Source of the DNA: 39-52-133 sp036523795
GTDB taxonomy: Bacteria > Pseudomonadota > Gammaproteobacteria > Burkholderiales > Gallionellaceae
Length of the DNA stretch: 64,000 nt
NCBI GenBank assembly: GCA_036523795.1
Contig: DATDDN010000066.1
Location: 1 to 64,000, forward strand
Direction of reading: 5' to 3'
Shown: one piece after another, positions 55,410-63,545 of the stretch
How the letters are laid out: each line of letters opens with the position of its first letter
Position numbering within the stretch: position 1 is the stretch's first letter
Position numbers and translations under genes: made by a program
The notes under the pieces: model-generated
Databases searched by the model: none
Seen by the model: only the letters and a program-made list of their open reading frames with translations
What the model was told of the DNA's origin: nothing

Positions 55410-56140
55410 GATCGTTTCTTCCCCAGATACGCCTCGATCACGATGGGATTCTCGAGCACGGCATCGGGTTCGCCTTCGGCGATTTTCTCGCCGTGGTGCA
55501 ATACCAGCAAGCGATCCGACAGGCTGCGGATGGCCTTGATGACATGTTCGATCACCAGAATGCTGATGCCTCTTTCGCGTACCTTGCGAATGAGATCAAT
55601 GACCTCCTCGATCTCCACGTGATTCAGTCCGGCCATGACTTCATCACACAGCAGCAGTTGCGGTTGCATCGCCAGCGCCTTCGCCAGTTCCAGGCGTTTG
55701 CGGCCAGGGCCGCTCAGTTCATCGGCGCGCTTGTCGATGACATTGTTCAGGCCCACGAACTCCAGGCATTCGCGCGCATATTCCCGCGCTGCGACCAGGT
55801 TCGAGTGGCCGCCGTCACGTCCGAACATGGCGCCCACCGCCACGTTATCCAGTACCGGCAGGCCCGGAAACGGCTGCATGATCTGGAACGTGCGCCCTAT
55901 GCCCAGACGCGCGCGGCGGAAAGCCGGCAAGCGGTTGATCGTCTCATTCCGGAAAAGTATGTCGCCTGCGCTGGGTGAAAGCGTGCCGCTAACCAGGTTG
56001 ACCAGTGTCGTCTTGCCCGCGCCGTTGGGGCCGATCAGGCCGAGAATCTCACCCGGTGCCAGGGTGAAACTGACATCCTTGAGTGCGACCAGGCCGGCAA
56101 ACCTTCGGGTCGCGTGACGGACCTCGAGCAAGGGTTTCAT
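55406..56140 (-). CDS. livG: Branched-chain amino acid type ABC transporter ATPase LivG
   Basis: This 244-residue ATPase has Walker A GPNGAGKTTLVNLVSG, IGRTFQIMQPFPGLPVLDNVAVGAM typical of LivG, signature ELSGPGRKRLELAKAL and Walker B LLCDEVMAGLNH. The signature is GPGRK rather than SGGQ, a common LivG variant. Four-base overlaps at both ends (livM before, livF after) show a tightly coupled operon. Confidence 0.95.
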   Translation of the reverse strand: MKPLLEVRHATRRFAGLVALKDVSFTLAPGEILGLIGPNGAGKTTLVNLVSGTLSPSAGDILFRNETINRLPAFRRARLGIGRTFQIMQPFPGLPVLDNVAVGAMFGRDGGHSNLVAAREYARECLEFVGLNNVIDKRADELSGPGRKRLELAKALAMQPQLLLCDEVMAGLNHVEIEEVIDLIRKVRERGISILVIEHVIKAIRSLSDRLLVLHHGEKIAEGEPDAVLENPIVIEAYLGKKRS

Positions 56141-57084
56141 AATCGGTGCCTGCGTATGTTTTCAGCGAAATAGCCCCAGCCCATATCGCGGCCGCGCCTG
56201 AGCATATCGGCCAGTCCGCGCGGCATGAACACCACCGCAGCGACGATGACGACGCCAAAGAACAGACCGGCGATGCTCGTTACCTCGCTCGACAGAAACT
56301 CGGAAATGGCCGACAGCGAGAACGCGCCGACGATGGGGCCGAACACGGTGCCAGGCCCCCCGAAGACGGCCATGATGATCATCTTCACGTTGAGGGTGAG
56401 ATCGAACGCGCTTTCTGGATCGAGGAAGGTAATCCAGTAGGCGTGGATGCCTCCGGCCAGCGCACTGAATATCCCCGACAGGGTAAACGCGGTGACCTTG
56501 TAGAGCGTGGTGTTCACGCCCATGACGGCGGCGCCTTCCTCGTTCTCCCGAATCGCGATCAGGCCGAAGCCAAAGCGGCTGCGGGTCAGGCCCCAGATCG
56601 TCAGCGTCGTGATCGTCAGCAAGCCCAGCGACAATTCGTAGAACAGCTTGTCGTTGTTCAGCGGCGGCAACACCAGGCCGATGTTCTGGCCGGCCAGACT
56701 GAGGTTGGAGACGATGGCCGTCATGACCGCTGCCAAGGCCAGGGTGGCGATGGCGAAATAATGCCCCCTGAGGCGCAACACGGGCACGCCGAGAAGGACA
56801 GCAAACGCCACCGCCAGCACCACGCCGAACAGCATGCCAACACCGAACGGCAGATGCCACTGCACCATGGCGATGGCCACGCCGTAGCTTCCGAGTCCGT
56901 AAAAAACGGAATTCCCGAATGAGGCATAACCGGTGTAGCCGCCGATAATGTTCCAGCCCTGTGCCAGTACGGCGAGGAGCAGGGCGTTGATGCCGAACTG
57001 GACGAGCAGATCCGAGCCATACCAGGGCAGGCCTGCCAGCAGCACGAGCGCAGCCAGGATCAGTCCCATGTTCCGCGCCTTCAT
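56137..57084 (-). CDS. livM: Branched-chain amino acid type ABC transporter permease LivM
   Basis: This 315-residue permease has about ten hydrophobic segments and the LivM signatures GYTGYASFGNSVFYGLGSYGVAI, GLIAIRENEEGAAVMGVN and FGGPGTVFGPIVGAF. ATG 57084 is used because the longer open frame upstream is the livH coding region read in another frame. The start overlaps the livH stop by four bases. Confidence 0.94.
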   Translation of the reverse strand: MKARNMGLILAALVLLAGLPWYGSDLLVQFGINALLLAVLAQGWNIIGGYTGYASFGNSVFYGLGSYGVAIAMVQWHLPFGVGMLFGVVLAVAFAVLLGVPVLRLRGHYFAIATLALAAVMTAIVSNLSLAGQNIGLVLPPLNNDKLFYELSLGLLTITTLTIWGLTRSRFGFGLIAIRENEEGAAVMGVNTTLYKVTAFTLSGIFSALAGGIHAYWITFLDPESAFDLTLNVKMIIMAVFGGPGTVFGPIVGAFSLSAISEFLSSEVTSIAGLFFGVVIVAAVVFMPRGLADMLRRGRDMGWGYFAENIRRHRL

Positions 57085-57944
57085 TTCGCCCTCCCGAGCA
57101 ACCCGCGCGGCCGCACGATCAGCACCAGTACCAGGATGCCGAAGCTGGCGACATCCGCATACGTCTGGCCGATATACACGGTGGTCAGCGCCTCCACGAT
57201 TCCCAGAAACAGCCCGCCGACCAGCACCCCCAGAGGATTGTCCAGGCCGCCAATGATAGAAATTGCAAACGATTTGGCGGTAAGCGATGCGCCGATATAC
57301 GGATGGATCTGCGACACGATGCCGTAGAGCGTGCCGGCCGCACCCGCCAGCGCAATGCCCAGGCCGTAGGTCATCGCGTAAAGGTGCCGGGGTTCGACGC
57401 CATACAGGCGCGCTGCCGTCAGATTCTGTGCAGTAGCGCGAATCGCGCGGCCGAGACGGGTGTGCAACAGAAACTGCCACATGCCGACAGTCAGGACAAT
57501 GGCCACGCAGAATACCGCCAGCCGCGCCTCGGGCAATACGACGGGCCCTGCGGCCACGCTGTCGCCTGCATAGGAGGGGTTGATGGTGCGAAAGTCTGCC
57601 GAAAACACCAGTTGCGCCAGATAGGTCAGCACCACTTGCAGGCCGAAGGTGATCAGCAGGGTATTGAACATCGAGGCGCGGATGACCAAGTTGAGCAGGC
57701 CGCGCTGCACGGCGTAGCCAAGCACAAACATGAAGATGAAGGTCAGGGGCAGCCCCAGAAACGGATCAATATTGAGGTACGTGAAAAGGCACCAGGACAG
57801 GTAGCCGCCAAGCATGATGAATGCGCCATGCGCCAGATTGACGATGTTGAGCACCCCCCAAACGAGCGCCATGCCCAGCGCCATGACGGCGTACAGCCCG
57901 CCCTGCAGGATGCCGTTCACGACGATTTGCGCGAGCAAGTCCAA
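57081..57944 (-). CDS. livH: Branched-chain amino acid type ABC transporter permease LivH
   Basis: This 287-residue permease starts MDLLAQIVVNGILQGGLYAVMALG, the family N terminus. NIVNLAHGAFIMLGGYLSW, RAIRATAQNLTAARLYGVE and GGLDNPLGVLVGGLFLGIVE are LivH features. It is second in the operon, 24 bases after the substrate-binding protein gene. Confidence 0.95.
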   Translation of the reverse strand: MDLLAQIVVNGILQGGLYAVMALGMALVWGVLNIVNLAHGAFIMLGGYLSWCLFTYLNIDPFLGLPLTFIFMFVLGYAVQRGLLNLVIRASMFNTLLITFGLQVVLTYLAQLVFSADFRTINPSYAGDSVAAGPVVLPEARLAVFCVAIVLTVGMWQFLLHTRLGRAIRATAQNLTAARLYGVEPRHLYAMTYGLGIALAGAAGTLYGIVSQIHPYIGASLTAKSFAISIIGGLDNPLGVLVGGLFLGIVEALTTVYIGQTYADVASFGILVLVLIVRPRGLLGRAK

Positions 57945-57968
57945 TTTGGCTCAAGTACTACATAGGGT

Positions 57969-59174
57969 TTAACGCCTGTTCCATTGCGGCATGGGATACT
58001 TCGGTTGATTCACAAATGTGGTGCCAAAGACTTCAATCAGGGCGCCGTCCTGAACCTGGATCACCTTTTGCGGCAAATCGATCTGCCCATGTGCGTTGAA
58101 CGCGATCGGGCCGTACAGGCTTGCGAATTTGACCTTGGCCAGCGCATCGCGTACTTTCTGCGGATCGGCGCTGCCAGCGGCCTCCATCGCCTCCACCAGC
58201 GCCTCCACGTCCGCTACGCCCGATGCCGCATGATAGTCCGGGTCATAACCATACCTCGCCTTGTATTCCCGGGCGAATTGCAGGGCATCGCCGAACCAGC
58301 GGTCGCTCAGCGCGGCGGAGGGCAACCAGGGCGTCATGCCAAAAGCGTAGTCGGCATCCTTGCCCAAGGCCTTGCGAAAATCTTCGCTCGGCACGCCCAC
58401 GGTAAATGAATACAGCTTTGGCGCCACCGCCAGGCTCTTGGCCTGGCGCACAAAATTGAGAAGTTCGGTTTCGTGCCCGGCCACCAGAACTACGTCGGGG
58501 TTCCGGGTCTTGAGCTGAGACAGCAACGAGTTGAAATCCGAAGCATTGCTGCTGTAGCGTTCATCCATGACTATCGTCAATCCCGCCTGCTTCAGCAAGG
58601 CTCGCGTGCCGTCCGCCACCGACACATCGAAGGCGTCATCGGCATACAAGAGAGCCACGGATTGGGGCGCAGGTTTGAGCAGCCTGAGCATGCTGATGGT
58701 ACTGCCAAAATAATTGCTCGCCGGTGCCAGGGTGCCAAAAATGTACTGGAAGTTGCGGGCAAATATCTGGTCGGAGGCGCCGCCGCCCTGAACCATGGGC
58801 ACCTTGTACTTCTCGGAAACGGCAGAATCGGCAAGCGCAAAATTGCTGGCGAACGGCCCCAGCAACAGGTCGGCCTTGTCCTGGGTGATGAGCTCCGTGT
58901 ACTGTCGCACGCTCAGATTGACGTCGGACTGGTTATCGTAGAGCTTGAGCACCAGTTTGTAGGAGCGGCCCGCAATTTTCACGCCGCCGGCAGCGTTTAT
59001 CTTGTCAATTGCGAATTGATAGGCATCGCGGTAATAGCGGCCGGTATTGGCCACTGGCCCTGTCATTTGCACGGAGGCGCCGAGAACAATGTCCTTTGCC
59101 CCGGCGAGCTGGGGGACAAAAGCGATCAGGAGCATGAACAGGCGTGATAGAAACTGCGCGAGCTTGGATGACAT
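57969..59174 (-). CDS. ABC transporter periplasmic substrate-binding protein (LivK family)
   Basis: This 401-residue protein has a signal peptide ending AGA and a type I periplasmic-binding fold: IVLGASVQMTGPVANTG, a DNQSDVNLSVRQYTELI segment, and VALLYADDAFDVSVADG. It resembles amide/branched-chain amino acid and aromatic-acid binding proteins of this family, and the ligand cannot be told from sequence. A GGGAGGAA site precedes ATG 59174. It is the first gene of the operon substrate protein-livH-livM-livG-livF-FAA hydrolase. The 200 bases upstream contain a GGGATTCCCTTCGACTAGGG segment with inverted character but no clear promoter. Confidence 0.93.
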   Translation of the reverse strand: MSSKLAQFLSRLFMLLIAFVPQLAGAKDIVLGASVQMTGPVANTGRYYRDAYQFAIDKINAAGGVKIAGRSYKLVLKLYDNQSDVNLSVRQYTELITQDKADLLLGPFASNFALADSAVSEKYKVPMVQGGGASDQIFARNFQYIFGTLAPASNYFGSTISMLRLLKPAPQSVALLYADDAFDVSVADGTRALLKQAGLTIVMDERYSSNASDFNSLLSQLKTRNPDVVLVAGHETELLNFVRQAKSLAVAPKLYSFTVGVPSEDFRKALGKDADYAFGMTPWLPSAALSDRWFGDALQFAREYKARYGYDPDYHAASGVADVEALVEAMEAAGSADPQKVRDALAKVKFASLYGPIAFNAHGQIDLPQKVIQVQDGALIEVFGTTFVNQPKYPMPQWNRR

Positions 59175-59378
59175 GATGTTCCTCCCTGGTTAAGCTGCAA
59201 AAAGCACCCCACTTTCATATTGGGATTCCCTTCGACTAGGGAAGTTCAACGAAACGCTCTGCGGCCTGCATCTTGACAGGCGAGAAGGGGCTTTGCTGAT
59301 AGTCTTGGCCCCAATTCAAGCAGCCTGCCGCCAGTGTGTTATTTTTGCATCATCCTTTGACGAGCAAACAGGCAGATC

Positions 59379-60077
59379 ATGAAAACACTATTGATAACCG
59401 GTGCCAACCGGGGAATCGGGTTGGGTTTCTGCAATCAGTATGCGGCTGCTGGCTGGCGTGTTCTGGCCTGTTGCCGCGATCCCGGCAAAGCGGATGCGCT
59501 CAACAGACTGGCGGCTCGCCATCCCGAACAGGTCAAGCTCCATGCCCTCGACGTCACCAGCCATGCGCAGATCGAGCAACTTGCGCGGGCGCTGACCGAT
59601 GAAACGATAGACCTGCTCATCAACGACGCGGGCATCTATCCGGCCGCGGACAAACATGGCTTTGGCCACACCGATTATGCGGAGTGGATGACTGCATTCA
59701 ACATCAACACCATGGCGCCGCTCAAGATGGTCGAGGCCTTCATCAACCAGATTGCGCGCAGCAAGCTCAAGCTCATCGTCACCATCACCAGCCAGATGGG
59801 CAGCATAGACGACAACAGCAGCGGTGGGAGTTATCTGTATCGCAGCAGTAAAGCGGCAGCCAACATGGTGGTGAAAACCCTGGCCGTTGACCTGAAAGAA
59901 AAGGGCATCACCTCGGTAGCCTTCAACCCCGGCTGGGTCAAGACCGATATGGGCGGCCCCAACGCCATGATCCCGGTCGAGCAAAGCGTGGCCGACATGC
60001 GAAAAATCATCAACGACCTCACACTGGCGGACACGGGCAAATTCATCGGCAATGACGGGCTGGTGATCCCCTGGTGA
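59379..60077 (+). CDS. Short-chain dehydrogenase/reductase
   Basis: This is a 232-residue SDR. The NAD(P)-binding TGANRGIGLGF is at residues 7-17, NDAG at ~84, and the catalytic Ser-Tyr-Lys is visible as ITSQMGS and YLYRSSKAA. FNPGWVKTDMGGPNAMIPVEQSV is characteristic of the carbonyl-reductase/CsgA-like (sniffer-type) SDRs. Its substrate is unknown. It stands alone, divergent from the liv-type operon across about 200 bases in which no other gene is seen. Confidence 0.92.
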   Translation: MKTLLITGANRGIGLGFCNQYAAAGWRVLACCRDPGKADALNRLAARHPEQVKLHALDVTSHAQIEQLARALTDETIDLLINDAGIYPAADKHGFGHTDYAEWMTAFNINTMAPLKMVEAFINQIARSKLKLIVTITSQMGSIDDNSSGGSYLYRSSKAAANMVVKTLAVDLKEKGITSVAFNPGWVKTDMGGPNAMIPVEQSVADMRKIINDLTLADTGKFIGNDGLVIPW

Positions 60078-60246
60078 TGTATCGGCTGACGCATCGATAC
60101 GGTGGGGGCAACGATTGAATCGAGCGCTTGAATGCTGGCACGTAGATGAATGAACCAGTTTCCATTCCGGCTCGGCGCAGCGCAGGCGACGTAGCAGTGG
60201 CCAGCCAGATAGCGGCGAGAGCCCCGGCCATAAACAGCACGATATT

Positions 60247-60537
60247 TCAGACCGAACCATAGCGGCGCTTTCTCTCCGCGGTGTATGCCCACCAGGGCCG
60301 CGCTTCCTCGCCGCCCATGAAGCGGGTGAGGGAAATGAACGTATCCAGAACACAGGGGTCCTGCCTGATGCCGCGCTGCCGGCAAAGCCGCTGATACAGA
60401 TGCAAAGGATCAGCACCGACCAGCTGTTCCGGCCTGAGGATGCCGATCAGCTCAAGATCTCGGGCTACTGCCGGGCCTACATTCGGAAGGTCCTGCAGTC
60501 GGTGCACCTGGGCACGTTTAACCTTGGCCGGATTCAT
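60247..60537 (-). CDS. Helix-hairpin-helix (Cdd1-type) small protein
   Basis: This 96-residue protein has VHRLQDLPNVGPAVARDLELIG, a helix-hairpin-helix, then DPLHLYQRLCRQRG, DPCVLDTFISLTRFM and PWWAYTAERK. These match the family annotated as pathogenicity locus Cdd1 or mitomycin-resistance-like. The molecular role is unknown; the HhH suggests nucleic-acid contact. It is 36 bases downstream of the CPXCG gene on the same strand. Confidence 0.85.
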   Translation of the reverse strand: MNPAKVKRAQVHRLQDLPNVGPAVARDLELIGILRPEQLVGADPLHLYQRLCRQRGIRQDPCVLDTFISLTRFMGGEEARPWWAYTAERKRRYGSV

Positions 60538-60573
60538 GGTCCAGCCCCGGAGTTGACCAGCGGGTGTGAGAAA

Positions 60574-60765
60574 TTATTCATCTTCGCTCCGCCCCTCAAT
60601 GCTGACGACTTCGCCTTGGGAGGTAACGACAGAAATGGTTATTGGCCTGCAGCACACGCTGCAATCTTCAATGTACTCCTGCTGTTCAACAGAACAGTCA
60701 ACAACAAGCTCAATCCGCTCCCCGCAATACGGGCATTGAATGAATGCAGTTTCGATATTTTGCAT
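60574..60765 (-). CDS. CPXCG-motif cysteine-rich protein
   Basis: This is a 63-residue protein with two cysteine pairs, CPYCG and CSVCC, giving a small zinc-ribbon-like fold. The N terminus MQNIETAFIQCPYCGE and the CRPITISV segment are the hallmarks of the CPXCG family. Function is unknown. Confidence 0.9.
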   Translation of the reverse strand: MQNIETAFIQCPYCGERIELVVDCSVEQQEYIEDCSVCCRPITISVVTSQGEVVSIEGRSEDE

Positions 60766-61144
60766 TGTTCGCCCCTTCGGACCTCTGGTTCACGCGCCCG
60801 GAATAAACTGCCGTGGCAGCTTCGGATCGGTGAGATGGCCATGCTAATGCGACAGCGAACAAAGCATATTGATCCCGGTGGAGGGTGGCAATTGCCGAGT
60901 AACCGCGGCCTTGTTGATGGTATGGGCGCGGATCGCCTGTCCGGTCGCCGCAGTTTGGCAAACCTGGCCAGCTGTGAATGAGTTCCGGTCGAGTCCGATT
61001 CTCCTGACCCATCTGCCGGGCCGGCGGCGCATCATTGCTTACACGGATGAATAATACCGTTTAGAATGAGGCGAGTGGCGCGATGAGCGCGGCGCGGAAG
61101 CGGACCCGACTGGAGTCGCTGAGAATTGTTACTCGGAGCAGTAC
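60766..61144. other. Gap between CPXCG gene and TPR gene, no gene seen
   Basis: Open frames here are short and lack codon bias or start sites. The segment TTGCTTACACGG...AATAATACC...TAGAAT (61035-61070) could hold the promoter of the TPR gene, but spacing is not convincing. Nothing else is recognised. Confidence 0.5.
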
Positions 61145-62059
61145 ATGAACAGATACACCAATATCGGCGAGGCAGTGGTAACGACTACACTCACCGGCAA
61201 GGCCAGGGTGCGCGTCGCGCAGAGCCGTAGCCTGTGGGCCCTGAAATGGGCGGCCGCGGCATTGCTTGCGCTGGCGGTGGCTGCAGGGCTGTGGCTGCTG
61301 TGGAGCGCGCGCCAAGGGGCCACGCCGGAGCAGGAAGCCAACAAGCCGGTGGGTGCCGCCGTCAGCCGCGCGCCGGAAACAGCGCAGCCGCAAGTCGAGC
61401 TCGCCCCGGCCGCGCGCGTAACAGCCGAGACAGCGCCGGCCAGGGTTGAGGCGAAGGCGCAGAAGGGTGATTCCGTGGCGCATGCGCAGGAGCTGGCGCA
61501 ACAGGGCAAGTACAACGAGGCGATTGTGGCCTATCAGTCTGCCCTGCAACAGGAGCCAGCCAATGACGGCGCACGCCAGGCCATGGTCGAGCTGCTGTTG
61601 CAGGCGCGGCGCACGAGCGAGGCGGAAAATGCCCTGCAGGCTGGCCTCAAATACAATCCCCAGCGCAGCACCTACTACATGCAACTTGCCCACCTGCAGG
61701 CGGGCCGCAATGCCCTGCCGCAGGCGCTGGACACCCTGATGAAGGGCTTGCCCGGCGCCAAGCAGCAGGCCGACTACCAGGCTCTTGTCGCCTCGCTGCT
61801 GCAGCGTCTGGGACGCCATGCTTCCGCCGTGGTGTATTACCGGCAGGCGCTGGCCCTGCAACCCAATTCGGGCGAGTGGCTGATGAGCCTGGGGATTTCC
61901 CTGCAAGCCGAGCAGCATGTGGCGGAAGCGCGCGAAGCCTACAGGAAGGCGCTGGCAACAGGCAGGCTGAGCGCACAGTCCCGGGACTTCGTCGAGAAGC
62001 AGCTCAGGGATACCGGCGCTTCCGCGGCGGCCGGGGGGCAGACGGAGGCAGGCCAGTAA
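61145..62059 (+). CDS. Membrane-anchored TPR protein (MshN-like)
   Basis: This is a 304-residue protein. A single membrane helix at residues 33-54 (WAAAALLALAVAAGLWLLW) follows a short cytoplasmic tail. A 60-residue Pro/Ala/Glu linker comes next, then tandem tetratricopeptide units from ~110: AQELAQQGKYNEAIVAYQSALQQEPAN, ALQAGLKYNPQRSTYYMQLAHLQ, and AVVYYRQALALQPNSGEW. This architecture matches MshN-like proteins that scaffold type IV pilus or secretion assemblies at the periplasmic face, but no pilus genes are in view. A GGAG site precedes ATG 61145. Confidence 0.82.
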   Translation: MNRYTNIGEAVVTTTLTGKARVRVAQSRSLWALKWAAAALLALAVAAGLWLLWSARQGATPEQEANKPVGAAVSRAPETAQPQVELAPAARVTAETAPARVEAKAQKGDSVAHAQELAQQGKYNEAIVAYQSALQQEPANDGARQAMVELLLQARRTSEAENALQAGLKYNPQRSTYYMQLAHLQAGRNALPQALDTLMKGLPGAKQQADYQALVASLLQRLGRHASAVVYYRQALALQPNSGEWLMSLGISLQAEQHVAEAREAYRKALATGRLSAQSRDFVEKQLRDTGASAAAGGQTEAGQ

Positions 62060-62065
62060 TCAGTT

Positions 62066-62165
62066 CCGCGGCGCAGGCTGAGGCTGCCTCATTCTCCACG
62101 ATGCATGCTGTTGTGTTACTCCGCGCCGCTGGGCCCGATACGAGCTCGTGACCATATCTACCGAG
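62066..62165 (+). promoter_or_regulatory. Structured leader of nhaA, candidate riboswitch
   Basis: The ~110 bases before nhaA fold into a compact shape: GCGGCGC (62068-62074) pairs with GCGCCGC (62123-62129) around an inner GAGG-CTG-CCTC hairpin, and ACGAGCTCGT (62140-62149) makes another palindrome just before the ribosome-binding site. Position and architecture suit the nhaA-I class of alkali-cation riboswitch, but I could not verify the consensus. Confidence 0.35.
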
Positions 62166-62171
62166 GAAAAT

Positions 62172-63545
62172 ATGTCCGCTGAAAATAATGGCCTGCCCCG
62201 CGCGGAGCGTGGCGTCATCTATGCGCCATGGGAACGCGCCTTTACCCGCGTGCTGACGCCATTCGACGAGTTTATTCACCGCCAGACGACGGGCGGCATG
62301 CTGCTGATGGGCACCGCAATTGTCGCGCTGCTGCTGGCCAATGGTGCGCTGGCGGATGCCTATCGACATTTCATCCACACGCCGATGATCATCAGCATCG
62401 GCGCGTGGAGCATCAACATGAGCCTGCACCACTGGGTGAACGATGGCCTGATGACACTGTTCTTCTTCGTGGTGGGCATGGAGCTCAAGCGTGAGATGCT
62501 GGTTGGCGAGCTGGCCGATCTGCGTCAGGCCGCACTCCCCATCATCGCCGCCGTCGGCGGCATGGTGATGCCTGCGCTGATCTACCTCGCCATCAACCAT
62601 GACGGCGATGCCGCACGTGGCTGGGGCATTCCGATGGCCACCGACATCGCCTTTGCCGTGGGCGCGCTGGTGCTGCTGGCCGGGCGTGTGCCCAGGTCGC
62701 TGATCACCTTCCTGGTGGCGCTGGCCATTGCGGACGACCTGGGGGCAGTGCTGGTCATCGCGCTGTTCTATACCCAGCGGCTGGCGCTGGATTGGCTGGC
62801 GATGTCTGGCGTGCTGCTACTGCTGCTGGTGGTGCTGAATTTTGCGGGAATACGCCGGGTGCTGCCGTATTTCGGAGTGGGCGCCGTGTTGTGGTATGCG
62901 CTGCTGCAGTCCGGTGTGCATGCCACCTTGGCCGGTGTGCTGTGCGCTTTTGCGGTGCCGGCGCGGCCAAAATACGATCCCGCCTTGTTCAGCGTACGCA
63001 TACGGGAGTTGATGGGCCGCTTCGATGCCAGTCATCGTCAGGACGGCAATATCATGACCAACGAGAAATTGTATTCGGTGGTGCAGGCGCTGGAGCAAGG
63101 AGTGCAGGGCGTACAGACGCCGTTGCAGCGCCTGGAGCATGGCTGGCACCTGCCGGTGGCCTTTCTGGTGATCCCGGTTTTTGCCCTGTTCAACGCCGGC
63201 ATCCCCTTGCACCTCGGTGAATTGGGCGCAACGCTGACGCATCCGGTGATGCTCGGCGTGATGCTCGGTCTGCTGCTGGGCAAGTTTGTCGGCATCAGCG
63301 GCGCCTGCTGGCTGGCACTGCGCCTCGGTATCGGGCAGCTGCCTGGCGGCACGCGCTTCAGCCAGCTTGTCGCAGTGTCTGTGCTGGGCGGCATCGGCTT
63401 CACCATGTCGATCTTCATCGCCGAGCTGGGTTTTGCCGAACAGCCGGAGTATTTGCTGATGGCCAAGACCGGGGTGCTGCTGGCCTCGCTGCTGGCCGGC
63501 GTGCTGGGCTTCGCCTGGCTGTGGTGGCTGGGACACCGGCGATGA
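62172..63545 (+). CDS. nhaA: Na+/H+ antiporter NhaA
   Basis: This protein has 457 residues from ATG 62172, which has a GAGGAAAA site; a GTG at 62148 is less likely. NhaA exports sodium in exchange for protons for pH and salt homeostasis. The paired Asp of the ion site are in FLVALAIADDLGAVLVI, MATDIAFAVGAL precedes it, and GFTMSIFIAELGF is the family's helix-XI region. It has ~12 membrane helices. It is longer than E. coli NhaA (388 residues), largely because of an N-terminal extension and a loop around residues 270-310 (KYDPALFSVRIRELMGRFDA). Its stop overlaps the P-type ATPase start. Confidence 0.95.
   Translation: MSAENNGLPRAERGVIYAPWERAFTRVLTPFDEFIHRQTTGGMLLMGTAIVALLLANGALADAYRHFIHTPMIISIGAWSINMSLHHWVNDGLMTLFFFVVGMELKREMLVGELADLRQAALPIIAAVGGMVMPALIYLAINHDGDAARGWGIPMATDIAFAVGALVLLAGRVPRSLITFLVALAIADDLGAVLVIALFYTQRLALDWLAMSGVLLLLLVVLNFAGIRRVLPYFGVGAVLWYALLQSGVHATLAGVLCAFAVPARPKYDPALFSVRIRELMGRFDASHRQDGNIMTNEKLYSVVQALEQGVQGVQTPLQRLEHGWHLPVAFLVIPVFALFNAGIPLHLGELGATLTHPVMLGVMLGLLLGKFVGISGACWLALRLGIGQLPGGTRFSQLVAVSVLGGIGFTMSIFIAELGFAEQPEYLLMAKTGVLLASLLAGVLGFAWLWWLGHRR

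Noticed and set aside
56137..57480. A longer LivM with 132 extra N-terminal residues
   Set aside because: The extension is livH in another frame; the ATG at 57084 overlaps the livH stop as in other liv operons.
60766..61054. Several short open frames on both strands
   Set aside because: No ribosome-binding sites, family features or consistent codon use.
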